Below the pieces are notes generated by a model. That model was not told where the DNA came from. It worked only from the letters and a program-made list of their open reading frames with translations, and ran no database searches. From Lithospermum erythrorhizon (Eukaryota; Streptophyta; Magnoliopsida; Boraginales; Boraginaceae), in assembly GCA_019722365.1 (NCBI GenBank), contig JADFUC010001889.1, forward strand, positions 1,860,001 through 1,924,000: a stretch of DNA of 64,000 nucleotides, in the 5' to 3' direction. Position 1 is the stretch's first letter, and each line of letters starts with the position of its first letter. Of this stretch, positions 13,126-27,100 are shown piece by piece. A program made the position numbers and the translations under genes.

Positions 13126-16100
13126 AATTACTCCATATAAAGCAGTACAGTATAAATTATCAATGATCAACTGAAAACTAAAATCGAATGAAACCCATTT
13201 AGAGGAAGACTCAAACCAATAGATTGGAAAATGCAATTACGTGTGTATTTTTTTATTGTAACCTTTGTTTCAAGAATGTTATTCAGGAATTTTATCAAAC
13301 AGTTGGAATGCATCTTTAATCTTGGACCTTATTACAACAAAGACAACTATTTTGGGTTGTATGATCAATTAATAACAACAAAAGAATCATAAAATCACCT
13401 CCAGAATTGTTAAATGTTGAAATTTGCTCAAACTCCAAGCAGCTCTTTGCAACAGATGAATGATGATAGTTTGATTTTGCTTGAGGTGGATGAATTTAGT
13501 GCAGAGAGTAGTAGTACCTAAGACAATATTAATAATAAAGTACAATACGGAGTACAATACAATATCCAAATAATAATTTTTAACATTCAACCTATTAAAT
13601 TCGAAGTTAATAGAATAATCTAATGAAAATATTTTAGTAGTAACTAGAAGTTCTTGATTTTTCGTCAAGATAACTTAATCCAGAAAGTAACGTTAACTAC
13701 CATTCTTCACGCAAGAATGAAATTGTCAATTTAATAAATAAATAACCTTTATATCGTTAGTTAAAGGTAAATTTCTATTCTCCTCATCAATCGGCACACA
13801 TCCGCCATAATTCTTCCGTAATATTTTATCGTGCTAACTTCAAGCGCTAGCTGCTGACAATTTACACTTTGAAAACTTCGATTGGAAACTCATCTCATAA
13901 CTAAATATAAAATGAAATAAAAAGCTCCATTCAACTCAATTAAACCATCTAAATTCAACTTGATCCAAACATAATATAATAAGTCATAACCACCAAATAT
14001 TGTTATTTAGGATCATTTCCTTAGTTACTTCATTTAAAATTATCTTTGATTTTCTTGCATTGGTTTAATATTGATATTCATAATCGTTCATTTGGTACAA
14101 ATCAACTCTTAGTCCTTCAGTCCAATACCCTTTTATTATCTCTCGTTGGCTAAGGTACTAGAATTAAATCTTCTATTTTATTTTTATGTACTTAAATTAA
14201 ATTTGAAAGAATTCCAACGCAATGTGATTACAACATGCTTGATTAAATGTCTCTCAGAACGTGAATCTATTGAGAACCGAGTCCCACATTGGTCGATTAA
14301 CTGTATCCACGTATGTTCCACAAACTATTAACCGAAGCTCTTTACAGTGTGTTATGTGTTGATTCTTCTGATCTTAGGAGGAAGATAGAGTGCACAATGA
14401 GAACTAGTATTCGGGCAGCTCCAGCTTTTAAAGACCATGGATTATTTAGAGGGAGAAGCTTCAGTTTGGTGATCAACCCACGAAAAACGCTTGTGTCCTT
14501 AACACTTACCACTAGTAAGAAGTTTCCTGATTTTTCTGTATCGAAATTCTTTAAATCGAAAGTTTCTTATGAGTTTCTGTTTTGCCGTATAGATACAGGA
14601 CCTCGAAGGCTATCTATAAGTTGTGGAGTTAAATTTCGTCCTTGCATTGATATACACAAGGTCCGATTTCTTCTCTTTTGTTGTAGAGATGTTTTACCGT
14701 TGAATTTGTTTGACGGTAATATACTGCAAGATATCAACACCATTTGACAGGGTACCCAAGTGTGATACTGTGATGTTGAGTAGAAGCTGATGAAAGGATA
14801 AGTATGTTAGCCCTAGTTACAAGAAAGTAGTGTGAATTATCAGACCGGTTCAAAAATATTATTTGAGGGGTACATTTAAATAAAATCATTTGAATTTTTT
14901 TTCATATGTAAATGCATTGAAGTTTTAAAATGGTCTCCTTTTTGCACCTCGATGGTTTAGTTATTGTATATTTATGTGATTAGGCTGGAATTACCAGTTA
15001 TATGATGCCGAAAGTGCAGTGTGCAAAGATGTTAGTTGTGCATCTAACTCGAGAATGGAGAGAAAATCATCAATGATTTTATTTAGGTTACAAGTCATGC
15101 ACATCTCACTCTTAAATCACATAAGGAAGGTGAAAATGTGGGTGTCACAAACCACGAATATTTGTTGATTTAATGTTACCTCACAAGGGTCCTAAATAAG
15201 AGTTTTGTTTCAATTCATTTGTTGATGATTGTGGCAGAGAAAAGAATATATATCAATTTGTTTATTGTTTGGATTTCTAACCTTTGACGCATTATGCTGT
15301 ATCAGGGAAAAGTGAAACAGATAGTTGGATCCACCCTTCAAGATTCTCAAGATTCAACTCTCATTACCAACTTTGAGTCTGATAAATCAGCTGCTGAATA
15401 TGCCAAACTTTATAAAGATGATGGACTTACAGGTGGTCATGCAATTAAGCAAAGCAGCAGCCATTGAAGCATTGCATGCTTATCCTGGTAATCCCATCTT
15501 ATGTATCGTATAACATATCGATCATGTTCTCACCTGATTTCTACCGAGGTTTAAGATATTTTGAGCAACTTCAATTATTTCAGTATTTTGGAACATTCGT
15601 ATTTATGATCAGACCATCTTTGGCCACCTCTCTAATTTAGTGAACATAAATTCATTTGCTCCCCATCAACTTGATTGAGTCCTACTCTCTTGTTCAGGTG
15701 GGTGTAGTTGTAAATGCAAAAATTTATGTTTATATGGGACAGGTGTCTTTATTCTCTATTATTTTTCATACTCCATGGATTTTATTCTTGACATACTATG
15801 CTGGTGTTAATGTGTAGGTGGTTTGCAAGTTGGTGGTGGTGTCAATGCTAGTAATGCCTTAAATTTCATTGAGGAAGGAGCCATGTCATTGTCACATCAG
15901 TATGTTCTACTGTTATGTCTTATTAATAAGGAAGTCCATGTCTTATCTGTCACATGTCCAAAGTTCACTAATATAGCAGTAATATCCAACTTCTGTCATC
16001 TGATTTCTTAATAGTTATAGGTTAATTTGACCAGGTATATGATATAAGGGTTAATAATATACTGAAGGAAGGAAAAGTGGGAGGGGGAAGATAATTATCG

Positions 16101-17559
16101 TATAACTGGTATAAATTTAGTTGTATACACGATTTCTAAAACTTTTACATCCTCCTTCCATTTTCCTCCAACTAAACATGGCTATAATGTTATCAACACA
16201 CAATGATGTGGTTGTACCTTTTAATAACTAAGAAAGCGACGCAAGACGCATTACGATAATTTTGTCAGACGCAAGTATTTTATAATTATATTAATAAAAA
16301 ATCTAATAGAAAACAACATTGTCTAATAAATCAACTTGTTGTAAATTCTAAGAATAATTTTCATTAAATTATTAAATCATCAAAATTGAAAATATCATCT
16401 ACCTATTTCAAACTTCATTATCTAAAAATTCAATTTTCATACTAAAATAATTTAATCAAAACTTCTCTTTCTTTATAAGTGGTATGTGTAATTTCACAGC
16501 ATCGTCATCATCATCAAAGATCAATCAATTGCACTGGGTTCTTGATGTTTGTCTTTTTATTCTTGTCATTAACCTATTTTTTCCTTCGTATCCTTCAATC
16601 CTCCCATTTCCTATTACACAGCTGACTTTATCACGATAAATTTTATATTGTCATGTTTTTGGGCTTTTGCCGCGTTTCATTTTACCTCATATGTCTAGTT
16701 ATCGTTATTATTTTAACCCACCTTCGATGTTGGGAGAGAATTTGGTATCCTCAATTTTCCTTCACTCTAGCTAAAAACGGAATATGTGCACCTCTGAGTT
16801 AATTGTTGCCCAAAAGCGATATATTGTTTCTTGTAATAGTTTTTTTCTTCATTCAAATGTTAGATATATGTTCACAATTTTACTTTTTCTATTGTCCATA
16901 GTTATCCATTCGTGATACTTTTTCTATTATCCTTTAATATCTTCTCTAGCCGTTTTATTGTCTAAATTAAGAACTATTATACATAGTTAACATAAAATAA
17001 TATAAAATCATATAATTATTTTATTGCATCCAAAATTAATTATGAACTTTCTCAAATCTAATAATGCTATATTAGTAAGATTTATTCTCGATTATGTATT
17101 CAAATATAAACCAAGAACATATATAATAATATATCTAAAGAATAATGTTATTAGTTGGTTTGATGATCCCTTACTATTATTTCTTATTTCGTTAATATTA
17201 TTTTTTTCACATTTTGATTAACAAAGGGTACTATATATAACTTCTAAGATAATGATATTAATTTATTATTACAATTCTAAAATTTTATTAATGGATTGTT
17301 CCCTTTTCATTCATTTTAATTGATTTGATTATTTGAGTATGACTATTGAGTATTTATATACGAAGTAATAAAGTTTAAAATAGACAAATGATATTTTAGA
17401 TTGTGATGATTCCATAGGTTTATGTAAATGACTCTTTAGAATTTATAAAAGTTTATTTATTAGATAATTTTATTTCTTCATCACAATTTTTTTGTTACAT
17501 TTTATAATTATAACAGCATCACGCAACAAAGCAACCACTGCACGCACGTCCAATAATCA

Positions 17560-17960
17560 AAATTGTTTAAATCTCACCAGAAAAATTTTAAATTTATGAA
17601 TATTATATACTACCACCATCTCTAAAGTTATTGCTCAAATTTTACATCCATCTCTAAAGATTTAAAATTATTAAAAAAGTCAACCACTCAAAATTTAAAA
17701 ATTATTAAATTTCACTTCCATCTCTAAAAAGATCATTCAATTTTCTTATTCAATGCTAAAATTATTTAAAAAACTCAACCCATCTAAACTAAAAAATTAT
17801 TTAAGACTCGTGATACTACCTCCATCTTATAAATGTTCATGAATTTTTCTTTTTTCGCAGTAAAAATTATTTAAAATTCGATCACTTAAATTCAAAATTT
17901 ATAACACCAAATATGATTACTACATACTTATTAGCTTCATACAAGAGATTTTCAATAGTT
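17560..17960. repeat. AT-rich ~100-bp repeat units in isomerase intron 3, copy A
   Basis: Several diverged units of the type 'tactaccaccatctctaaa' followed by an 'aaattatttaaaactcaac' block lie in the intron. The same units are amplified in copy B (27390-29230) and occur inverted at 30240-30840. They may derive from a MITE or from a satellite-like sequence. Confidence 0.55.
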
Positions 17961-18622
17961 AAAATTAATAAATTTTATGATCTTAATAAAATTAAATAAT
18001 ACGATAATATCAATTATTACATATAAAGTTTTCATATTATAATATGTTATATAAGCAAACTCTTTTGTTTTAAATTATGTTTCAAACAACGACAAGGATA
18101 CTCGCCCATGATAATATCTTTTGTTTTAAATTTTGTATTTTACTAGAGTGCAGTGACTATTAAAATAAAAAGATAGACCTATTAATTGATATAAAAAAGA
18201 TAAGATGAAATATGTATAAAATATAATTAAATTATTATAGTAAAATAAATCTCATAATAATAATTTAAAACAAATACGAGTTTTGAAAAAATCAGATACA
18301 TTAAGTCAAACTATTATTCGTATTATTTATTATATATTAAGAATAAAATATATCTTAATAAACAAAATTTATACGCTATTGGCATAAAAAATTCAAGCAT
18401 CATTATCCCTGGCCAATCAAAAATCAACTTTTATGCTTTCACTCACAAATTCGTAATCACACGAATGAGATTATTTTTCCTAGTGTTGTAAACACGTCTT
18501 GAGTTTAAAAAAATTATGTATTTATGTTTACATTATTTCTAGTTTCACAAAGATTCTAATTAAGCTAGATTTTTAATCCGCTCAATCACGAAAAGGAAAT
18601 AAACAAATAGCGCAACTCGCGC

Positions 18623-18647
18623 TATATATATATATATATATATATAT
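18623..18647. repeat. (TA)n microsatellite
   Basis: Uninterrupted TA dinucleotide run in isomerase intron 3 of copy A. At the matching place in copy B (near 31248) it is short and continues into a GATA-type repeat, so the locus is length-variable between the duplicates. Confidence 0.85.
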
Positions 18648-20189
18648 GCATATAGATGATGTGGTTGTAATCGACTTCGTTGACCACCAAGTACCTGAAA
18701 TCATAGAATTAATTTTTTTGCCTTTAACATTAAGGTCGTGGTAAATTGTCTAATACATTGTGAGGAAATCATAAAGAAGTCGCTACTAATGGCTTTTTGT
18801 TGAAGCAATATTAAAAATGCTGTATATTTTGTAGTATGTATTCAATAATGGACAAATGAACCTCAGAGGCTTCAGGAGTGGCTGTGTTGTTGGAAAACAA
18901 GGATTGTCTTGATCTTAGCAGGAAGAAGGTTCTTAATTGCTTTAATGAGAATTGATCACGATTGAAAAACTCTTGTTATTCTTAATTAAGGGATATAAAT
19001 TGTCCTGAGATGTTTTTCACCTTTTTACCAAGACTTGACATGCTGAAAGGTTGTTGGTCAGGATGGTAAATATGCAATTGTTACTGATAGATGGCAGAAG
19101 TTCACTGATGTGTACCTTGACCAGAAAGTGCTCGACTGTGATCATATGAGTTCCTGGTACATGGAGTTGATGTTGAAGGCAAAAAGTAAGTGTTACTTCT
19201 ATCTTTTTTCATGACCATTCATTACACATGTTGCTGTTGTTTTAATATTCAGTAGATACCTATGATAGGTTAACACATTTCGTGCCATGTTTGTTATTAG
19301 TTCGTTGAAAGAATTTTCTTGCAGGATAGTTGATGCAAATGTGTTACAACATGTAAAAGTTGATTATGAAATGCTCCAGTAAAAGTTGATTAACACTTCT
19401 TGCCATGTTTGGTCCATATTAGTTTGTTGGATGAGTTTCCTTGCAAAATAGGTGATGCAAATGTGTTAACAAACATGGCTAGTTGATCGTGAAATGCTCC
19501 AGTAAAAGTAACTTTGTTATATATTTCAGACTGGGGATTGACGAAGAGCTTGTGACATTGTTGGGCAGGCTTTCTCGGCACGTGATTTATTCTACCTTCA
19601 TCTCAAAATATTGTCTAGTTTGATTAAATGATCAAAATTGACAAACGCCAGGCACAAAAGAAGCGAGGGCTTATGAATAACTATAATTTATTTAATTTTT
19701 CCCCCAGATTCTGCATTTATGCTGGCGGTGTCATTTAACTCTGGCTGATTTGGAGATAATTAAAGGCAGGAAATGAACGTGTGGATGTCACAGTGGGTAG
19801 TGCTTTAGACATATTTGGTGGTTCTTTAGCATACAAAGATGTAGTCGCTTGGCATGCTCGGCAAGAAGCTTTGGCGGTTTAGTTTTAACTGTTATCTGTT
19901 CTATATCCATTACTTGACAAGGAGCCAAGTTAGTTCTTCGAAAAGTCGGTAAATTCAATTAATTAAACGTGGAGATAAGATAAAAATATTATCTCGACTC
20001 TCAAGACATCTCAATTTGGATTAATAAAAATATGTGAATGCATTTAAGGTTAAGCTAGGTGAATAAAAAAATAAAACCAAGTTAGTTGATTAGAAAAAAT
20101 AAAAACACGAACTTAAAATTTAATCTCGATTCTCATTTATCTAGTTCACCTCAACTTAAACGAATTATGACAAAAACTAAAATACTACC

Positions 20190-20330
20190 TAGATTATGAA
20201 AAGGTCCGGACCTTATACAAGGGCACTGCATGACCAGACATGTACTTGAGGTCAGATCCATTGAAGTAACATGAGGTACATTGCAGATGATCAGAGTTGT
20301 GAAGACATACCATTTGAGTTGGGGTGTGCT
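20190..20330 (-). pseudogene. TM9-family exon 1 fragment, copy A
   Basis: The minus-strand sequence matches codons of the first exon of the TM9-superfamily gene at 39204-39373, from QLKWY into the [14 protein letters not shown] region, ending at a donor-like site near 20192. The initiating ATG and first residues are missing and small indels break the frame (the ANKV region is shortened). No other TM9 exon is nearby. It closes duplication copy A and lies about 45 bp from the glutamine synthetase stop codon. Confidence 0.8.
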
Positions 20331-20373
20331 ATTTTCTAGTTTAAGAGTAAGTGAGCATTGACCGAACAAACGC

Positions 20374-21663
20374 TCAAGGCTTCCAGAGGATGGTGGTATC
20401 GGCAATCATAGCAGTAACAACATATGGGTCCATGTTGGAAGCAGGCCTCCTGTCCTCAAAGTACCCCTTGCCTTCCTTCTCAGTATCACGACCAACACGA
20501 ATAGATGCACCACGGTTAGCAACACCCTGTTGATAAAAGGAAGTACCCATACACTCATTAACAAGTGCTTGTCAATTTTATTCAGGTATACAATTTGTTT
20601 CTCCTGAAATAGATAGGATTGTAAGCTAAAAGATCGATGGATGTACCCATTTGAAAGTGTTGATATCAGCAGTTTCATGCTTTCCAGTGAGACGACGCTC
20701 ATTGCCTTCTCCATATGCAGCAATGTGCTCCTTATGCTTCAATCCAAGCTTTTCAATGGCCTTCTTAATGACTTCATAACCTCCATCTTCTCTCATAGTC
20801 TTCGTACTGAAATTTTTTCAAATGGTTATTTATGAAAATGCATGCAACCAAACTTCTCAAAAGGAACTTTTCTAATACAATGGGCAATAAATTTGTCAAT
20901 GATTAAGTGGGAGAATTACCTGTAGTTAGTGTGAGCGCCCGCCCCATTCCAATCACCCTGGAGGAAAAAAAATTTAAGGAGTCATTACTAAGTTTCAATA
21001 GTTTAGGCTAGTAAGATATAAACAGAAAATAGAGTTCCAACTGGAAAGGCCTGTCTCATACTTTAGAGATGCACCGAATATTTTCATCGGTTTGTAACTG
21101 GAAGAACATTAAACTTCTATGGTTATAACTAAAAAACCTTTGATATAAGAATCAAAGAAACGCACCTTAATAGGCTTGGGATCAAATGAGACCACAACAC
21201 CAGCAATCTCGGTGATCCTCTGGCAATCATACAAATTAATAGACCAGTTATTAATACCAGAGATTTCTAGTTTAAAGAGCTATAACGTGCTGCTCAGTTT
21301 GGTTGGCTAACCGAAAAAGGAGTTGGGATAGTAGTACCTCCAAAATGTATCGAGCAACCCAAATTTCATCACCGGCTGAGATACCAACAGAAGGACCAAC
21401 TTGAAACTCCCACTGGAAAATACAAAAGAAAATTAAATTTTAAATTCTAACAGATAAGTTATCTCCTCGTCTGACAAAACAACACAAAACTATTATGAAA
21501 AAATCCAAATTATTCAAAAAGTTGTAATATGCACCTGTCCTGGCATCACTTCACCATTGATACCACTTATGTTAATACCAGCGTAAAGGCAGGCTTTGTA
21601 GTGCGAGTCGACTATATCACGACCAAAAGCTTTATCAGCTCCGGTACCACAGTAATAAGGGCC
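20374..21663 (-). pseudogene. Cytosolic glutamine synthetase (GS1), 3' half only
   Basis: Glutamine synthetase joins ammonium to glutamate using ATP. Six minus-strand exons are clear: 21535-21663, 21338-21412, 21166-21219, 20920-20957, 20647-20806 and 20374-20526. They sum to 609 nt, an unbroken 202 codons plus stop. They run from [19 protein letters not shown] through [71 protein letters not shown] and [22 protein letters not shown]. This corresponds to about residues 155-356 of a 356-residue GS1. The WKP end without extension marks the cytosolic form rather than plastid GS2. The N-terminal half, including the N-terminal beta-grasp domain, is absent: I recognise no GS exon from 21664 to 23017. 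The right edge is an intron and the left edge is unrelated DNA 45 bp after the stop. I infer a captured gene fragment or an assembly break. The exons themselves show no decay. Confidence 0.88.
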
Positions 21664-23017
21664 CTGCATAATACAACAAAATTGAAATCTGAACCGAACC
21701 GAATCAAAATAACCAATTGAGAACTGGACAACCGAACCGATTTGTGTTGAAAAAAAACCGATTAACTGAACCGATTTAATTATTAAAAAAAAATTATAAA
21801 TATATATATATATATAAACACGGTTTTGCGCCAATCCTCCAACCCTACTGCTTCCTCCAAGTCTCCAACCCTAAATTACCAAATCCCAAATCGGCAACTC
21901 TCTACTCAAATCCCTCTGGCCGCTGCTTCCTGCGCCATCGTGTTTTTTGTTTTGTTATCTTTCCTCCGCCATCGTGTTTTCTGTTTGTTACAAGGTTTGT
22001 TATCTTTTCTGTTTTGTTATCTTTTCTAGTCTAAAACTTTTATATTATTAGCTTAATCCCAACAATCATCAATGATACTGTATGTGTACATTTTCCCCAA
22101 TTTAATTATCACTTTTATTTTTTTACTTTTAATATTATATTGCATCATATTTTACTGTATGTAGATTTGTATGTGTTTTGAATTGATGTTGATGTTGCGG
22201 AGCTTATGTTTACTGTTATTTTAATTAATATTTTCGATTTTCGAGCTGAGGATTAATCATAAATTTCTATTACTTATTTTTTCGGTTTTAAGGATGATTA
22301 ATATTTTCGAATAATCGAATTATTGTATATGTGGTTGGGGAGCTATGATTTAGATTGTGGGCAGGATAAGAGAATTACTTTTATTACATCAATAGTGGTT
22401 GTTTCTTGTTCTTGAATGATTGTTAGATAAGGTGTTTGATTTCGTTCAAATGTTCAATCTTCCAACATTATTTTGTAGGCTGTGTTTTGCGGGGCAAATA
22501 ACCAACATCTTGGAGGAAAACGTCGTGCAGTGCAGCCATTACTGGTTAGTACAAGTGCCACTGTAAGCATTGATTTTTATTGAATTTTTACTAGACAATA
22601 TTTATTGGATTAGGGAGTATGATGTTAAATTGTTAATCTTCACTAGAATGATGTTAATCTTCATTAGATTTTCACTGCGCAATCTTCATTAGAACAACTA
22701 AGTATTATCAGCCTTTGTTTGGCAGTTTTAGACTTTTAGTTTTTGAAGTTTGTAAAGCTGCATAATTAATTTACTTTGGACTTTTTAAACTGTAATACTA
22801 CTTTCCATTCATTTTATTTGATAGAACTTCTTATCCGAGTGCGTATGATAGAACATTTAGTTTTGTTGGTTGTTATGAATTTGTTAGTGTAATATTGTAT
22901 GGAACTTTGTGTGTGTTTCATTGGATCAATTGACTTATATATTATATACAATGTGGTCTATTACATAATAGGAAACAATATATAAAACTACAATATATAG
23001 TTGTTAAATCACGAAAA
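21664..23017. other. Spacer between GS fragment and duplication copy B
   Basis: No gene recognised. The left part carries the repetitive phrases 'gaaccgaaccgaat' and 'aaccgatt', a kind of sequence common in decayed plant transposons, then a (TA)n run near 21800. After about 21840 there are C/T-rich lines with repeats of 'gttttgttatcttt'. The missing 5' exons of glutamine synthetase are not here as far as I can see. Confidence 0.45.
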
Positions 23018-24154
23018 TCTATTTTGGGTTGTATGATCAATTAATAACAACAAAAGAATCATAAAATCACCTCCAGAATTGTTAAATGTTGAAATTTGCT
23101 CAAACTCCAAGCAGCTCTTTGCAACTGATGAATGATGATAGTTTGATTTTGCTTGAGGTGGATGAATTTAGTGTAGAGAGTAGTAGTACCTAAGACAATA
23201 TTAATAACAAGCATCTGTGTTTCAAGTAAGAGAAAATGAATTAAAAAGCGCATTTAAACCTGCCATAATAACGAAGACATTAATTCACCTAACAAATAAT
23301 GAGTATAATACAATATCCAAACAATAATTTTTAACATTCAAGACTCTATTAAACTCGAGTTAATAGAATAATCTAATGAAAAGTATTTTAAGTAGTAATT
23401 AAAAGTTCTTGATTTGGCTTCGGACATACTCAACTGGTAAAATACTAGAATGCTAACTACCATCCCTCTTCATGCAATGTGAAAGAGTGAACCTTATATT
23501 GAAATAGTTAATTTTTTTTTTTTTACTATCCTACTACTGAGACACATCCTTCGATTAAGTTCTCGTAATATTTCTGGGCAAGAACCTCCATGGCCATGTG
23601 ACGGTTTACATTTTTGGAAACTCTTGGATTGAAAACTATCTCATCATGACTAAATATAAAATGAAATTAAAAAAGCTCCATTCAACTCAATTAAACCATC
23701 TAAATTCAACTTGATCCAAACATAATATAATAAGTCATAACCACCAAATATTGTTATTTAGGATAATTTCCTTAGTTACTAAATTATCTTTGATTTCTTT
23801 GCATTGGTTTAATATTGATATTCATAATCGTTCATTTTAGCAAATCAACTCTTAGTCCTTCTTCAGTCCAATACCCCTTTTATTATCTCTCGTTATTAAG
23901 GTACTATGAATTAAAGACTTATTTTATTTTTATGTACTTAAATTAAATTTGAAAGAATTCCAACGCAATGTGATTACAACATGCTTGATTAAATGTCTCT
24001 CAGAACGTGAATCTATTGAGCAGAACCCAGTCTCCACATCGTCGATTAACTGTATTAATAAGGTTCCAGACTTTATCCACAAACTATTAACTTGTGCTCT
24101 TTTACAGTGTTCTGTGTTGATTCTTCTGATCTTAGGAGGAAGATAGAGTGCACA

Positions 24155-27100
24155 ATGAGAACTAGTATTCGGGCAGCTCCAGCTTTTAAAGACCATGGAT
24201 TATTTAGAGGGAGAAGCTTCAGTTTGGTGATCAACCCACGAAAAACGCTTGTGTCCTTAACACTTACCACTAATAAGAAGTTTCCTGATTTTTCTGTATC
24301 GAAATTCTTTAAATCGAAAGTTTCTTATGAGTTTCTGTTTTGCCGTATAGATACAGGACCTCGGCTGGGCTATCTATAAGTTGTGGAGTTAAATTTCGTC
24401 CTTGCATTGATATACACAAGGTCCGATTTCTTCTCTTTTGTTGTAGAGATGTTTTACCGTTGAATTTGTTTGGACGGGGCATTATACTCTTTAAGATATC
24501 AAGAGCCATTTGAATAGGTGCCTAAGTTTGATACTGTGATGTTGAGTAGAAGCTGATGAACGGATAAGTATGTTAGCCCGAGTTACAAAGAAAGTAGTGT
24601 GAATTATCAGGACCGGTTCAAAAATATTATTTGAGGGGTACATTTAAATAAAAATCATTTGAAATTTTTTCCATGTGAAATGCATTGAAGTTTTAAGATG
24701 GTCTCCTTTTGCACCTCGCTGGTTTAGTTATTGTACATTGATGTGAATAGGCTGGAGTTACCAGATATATGATGCTGAAAGTGCAGTGTGCAAAGAAGTT
24801 AATTGTGCATCTAACTCGAGAATGGAGAGAAAATCATCAATGATTTTATTTAGGTTACAAGTCATGTACATCTCACTCTTAAATCACATAAGGAAGGTGA
24901 AAATGTGGGTGTCACAAACCATGAATATTTGTTGATTTTAATGTTACTCACAAGTGTCCTAAATAAGAGTTTTGTTTCGACCATTTGTTGATGATTGTGG
25001 CAGAGAAAAGAATATATATATATATATATATATATCAATTTGTTTATTGTTTGGATTTCTAACCTTTGACGCATTATGCTGTATCAGGGAAAAGTGAACA
25101 GATATGGATCTACCAAGATTTTCAAGATTCAACTCTCATTACCAACTTTGAATCTGATAAATCAGCTGCTGAATATGCCAAACTTTATAAAGATGATGGA
25201 CTTACAGGTGGTCATGCAATTATGCTTGGAGCGGACCCTTTAAGCAAAGCAGCAGCCATTGAAGCATTGCATGCTTATCCTGGTAACTCATCTTATGTAT
25301 CGTATGTCATATATCGATCATGTTCTCACCTGATTTCTACCGAGGTTTAAGATATTTTGAGCAACTTCAATTATTTCAGTATTTTGGAACATTCGTATTT
25401 ATGATCAGACCATCTTTGGCCACCTCTCTAATTTAGTGAACATAAATTCATTTGCTCCCCATCAACTTGATTGAGTCCTACTCTCTTGTTCAGGTGGGTG
25501 TAGTTGTAAATGCAAAAATTTATGTTTATAAGGGACAGGTGTCTTTATTCTCTATTATTTTTCATACTCCATGGATTTTATTCTTGACATACTATGCTGG
25601 TGATAATGTGTAGGTGGTTTGCAAGTTGGTGGTGGTGTCAATGCTAGTAATGCCTTAAATTTCATTGAGGAAGGAGCCAGCCATGTCATTGTCACATCAG
25701 TATGTTCTTACTGTTATGTCTTATTAATAAGGAAGTCCATGTCTTACCTGTCACATGTCCAAAGTTCACTAATATAGCAGTAATATCCAACTTCTGTCAT
25801 CTGATTTCTTAATAGTTATAGGTTAACTTGGACCAGGTATATGATATAAGGCCAATAATATACTGAAGGAAGGAAAGTGGAGGGGAAGATAATTATCGTA
25901 TAACTTGTATGAATTTAGTTGTATACACGATTTTCAAAACTTTACATCCCTCCTTCCACTTTCCCTCCAACTAAACATGGCTATAATGTTATCAACACAC
26001 AATGATGTGGTTGTACCTTTTAATAACTAAGCAGTGCGACGCCCAGACGCACGCGAGCACTTTATTAAGACGTATTTTCATGATATTCTTTATAGACATT
26101 AATAAAAAATTGCACAGAAAACAATTTGAATAAATTAACTTATGTAAATTCTAAGAATAATTTTCATTAAATTATTAAATCATCAAAATTGAAAATATCA
26201 TCTACCTATTTCAAACTTCATTATCTAAAAATTCAATTTTCATACTCAAATAATTTAATCAAAACTTCTCTTTCTTTATAAGTGGCATGTAATTTCACAG
26301 CATCGTCATCTTCATCAAGATCAATTGGCTTTATAATTCGGTTTTTGATGTTTGTCTTTTATTATTTGTCAGTCAACCCATTTTTTCCTTCACAGACATC
26401 CTTTTAATCCTCCCATTTCCTATTAGTTTGAGCTAATTTTTATCAATGCATGAATTTTTATATCATTACTGCTTAGCTTCTTTTGCCCGTTGTTTAATTT
26501 TACTTTCATATGTCTAGTTATTGTCATTATTTTTAACAACTCCATCGCCTTCGACAAGCCAGGGTGTAATTCTGGAGATCCCCAATTCTTCACTCTAGCT
26601 AAAAATGGAATATGTGCACCTCTGAGTTAATTGTTGTCCAAAAACAATATATTGTTTTTTGTAATTGTTTTTTTCTTCATTCAAATGTTAGATATATGTT
26701 CACGATTTTACTTTTTCTATTGTCCATAGTTATTCATTCGTGATACTTTTTCTATTATCCTTTAATATCTTCTCTAGTCGTTTTATTGTCTAAATTAAGA
26801 ACTATTATACATAGTTAACATAAAATCATATAATTATTTTATTGCATCCAAAATTAATTATGAACTTTCTCAAATCTAATAATAATGTTATATTAGTAAG
26901 GTTATCAGTCTTCTCGATTATGTATTCAAATATAAACCAAGAACATTATATAATAATATATCTAAAGAATAATGTTATTAGTTGGTTTGATGATCCCTTA
27001 TTATTATCTGTTATTTCATTAATATCATTTTTTCACATTTTGACTAACAAATGAAGGGTAGTATAACTTCTAAGATAATGATATTAATTTATTACTACAA

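Larger units (their letters stand above)
14397..19882 (+). pseudogene. HISN3: HISN3-type phosphoribosyl imidazolecarboxamide isomerase, copy A (frame broken)
   Basis: The family is the plastid HisA/HIS6-type isomerase, fourth step of histidine synthesis, which opens the ribosyl ring of ProFAR to give PRFAR on a TIM barrel. The exons by splice sites are 14397-14660, 15306-15487, 15818-15899, 18835-18928, 19062-19185, 19530 to about 19577, and 19708-19882. Exon 1 is intact: 88 codons with a transit peptide followed by [13 protein letters not shown], which carries the first catalytic Asp. The start of exon 2 ([10 protein letters not shown]) is also intact. Lesions relative to copy B are a 20-nt loss in exon 2 near 15447 that removes the MLGADPL region, a 4-nt loss in exon 3 near 15881, an 8-nt net loss in exon 4, a 10-nt net loss in exon 5, a changed donor (GC rather than GT) after exon 6, and a 2-nt loss in exon 7. 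As given, the copy cannot make the enzyme. It is either a decayed duplicate or a poorly polished second copy of one real gene. Confidence 0.85.
13345..20330. repeat. Segmental duplication, copy A (isomerase gene plus TM9 exon scrap)
   Basis: Direct repeat of 23018-33018. The left edge is recognisable at ATTTTGGGTTGTATGATC in both copies. The right edge lies just after the TM9 exon-1 scrap at CATTTGAGTTG. Copy A is about 3 kb shorter, nearly all of it in intron 3 of the isomerase gene (2.9 kb here, 5.8 kb in copy B). Differences between the copies are mostly small insertions and deletions, many in homopolymers. The 13345-14396 part is the 5' flank of the isomerase. A frame there (13387-13668, minus) has a C-terminus repeated in copy B but no recognisable product. 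Confidence 0.92.

Noticed and set aside
13387..13668. Open frame of 93 codons, with its C-terminus repeated at 23059-23253
   Set aside because: The repetition is explained by the segmental duplication. The N-terminal parts differ, composition is AT-driven, and I recognise no family.
20406..20835. Frames on both strands at 20406-20723 (minus) and 20641-20835 (plus)
   Set aside because: They are shadows of the glutamine synthetase exons read in wrong frames or through introns.
22480..22560. GC-richer stretch checked as a missing 5' exon of glutamine synthetase
   Set aside because: Neither strand gives the expected N-terminal GS motifs or a phase-compatible splice site.
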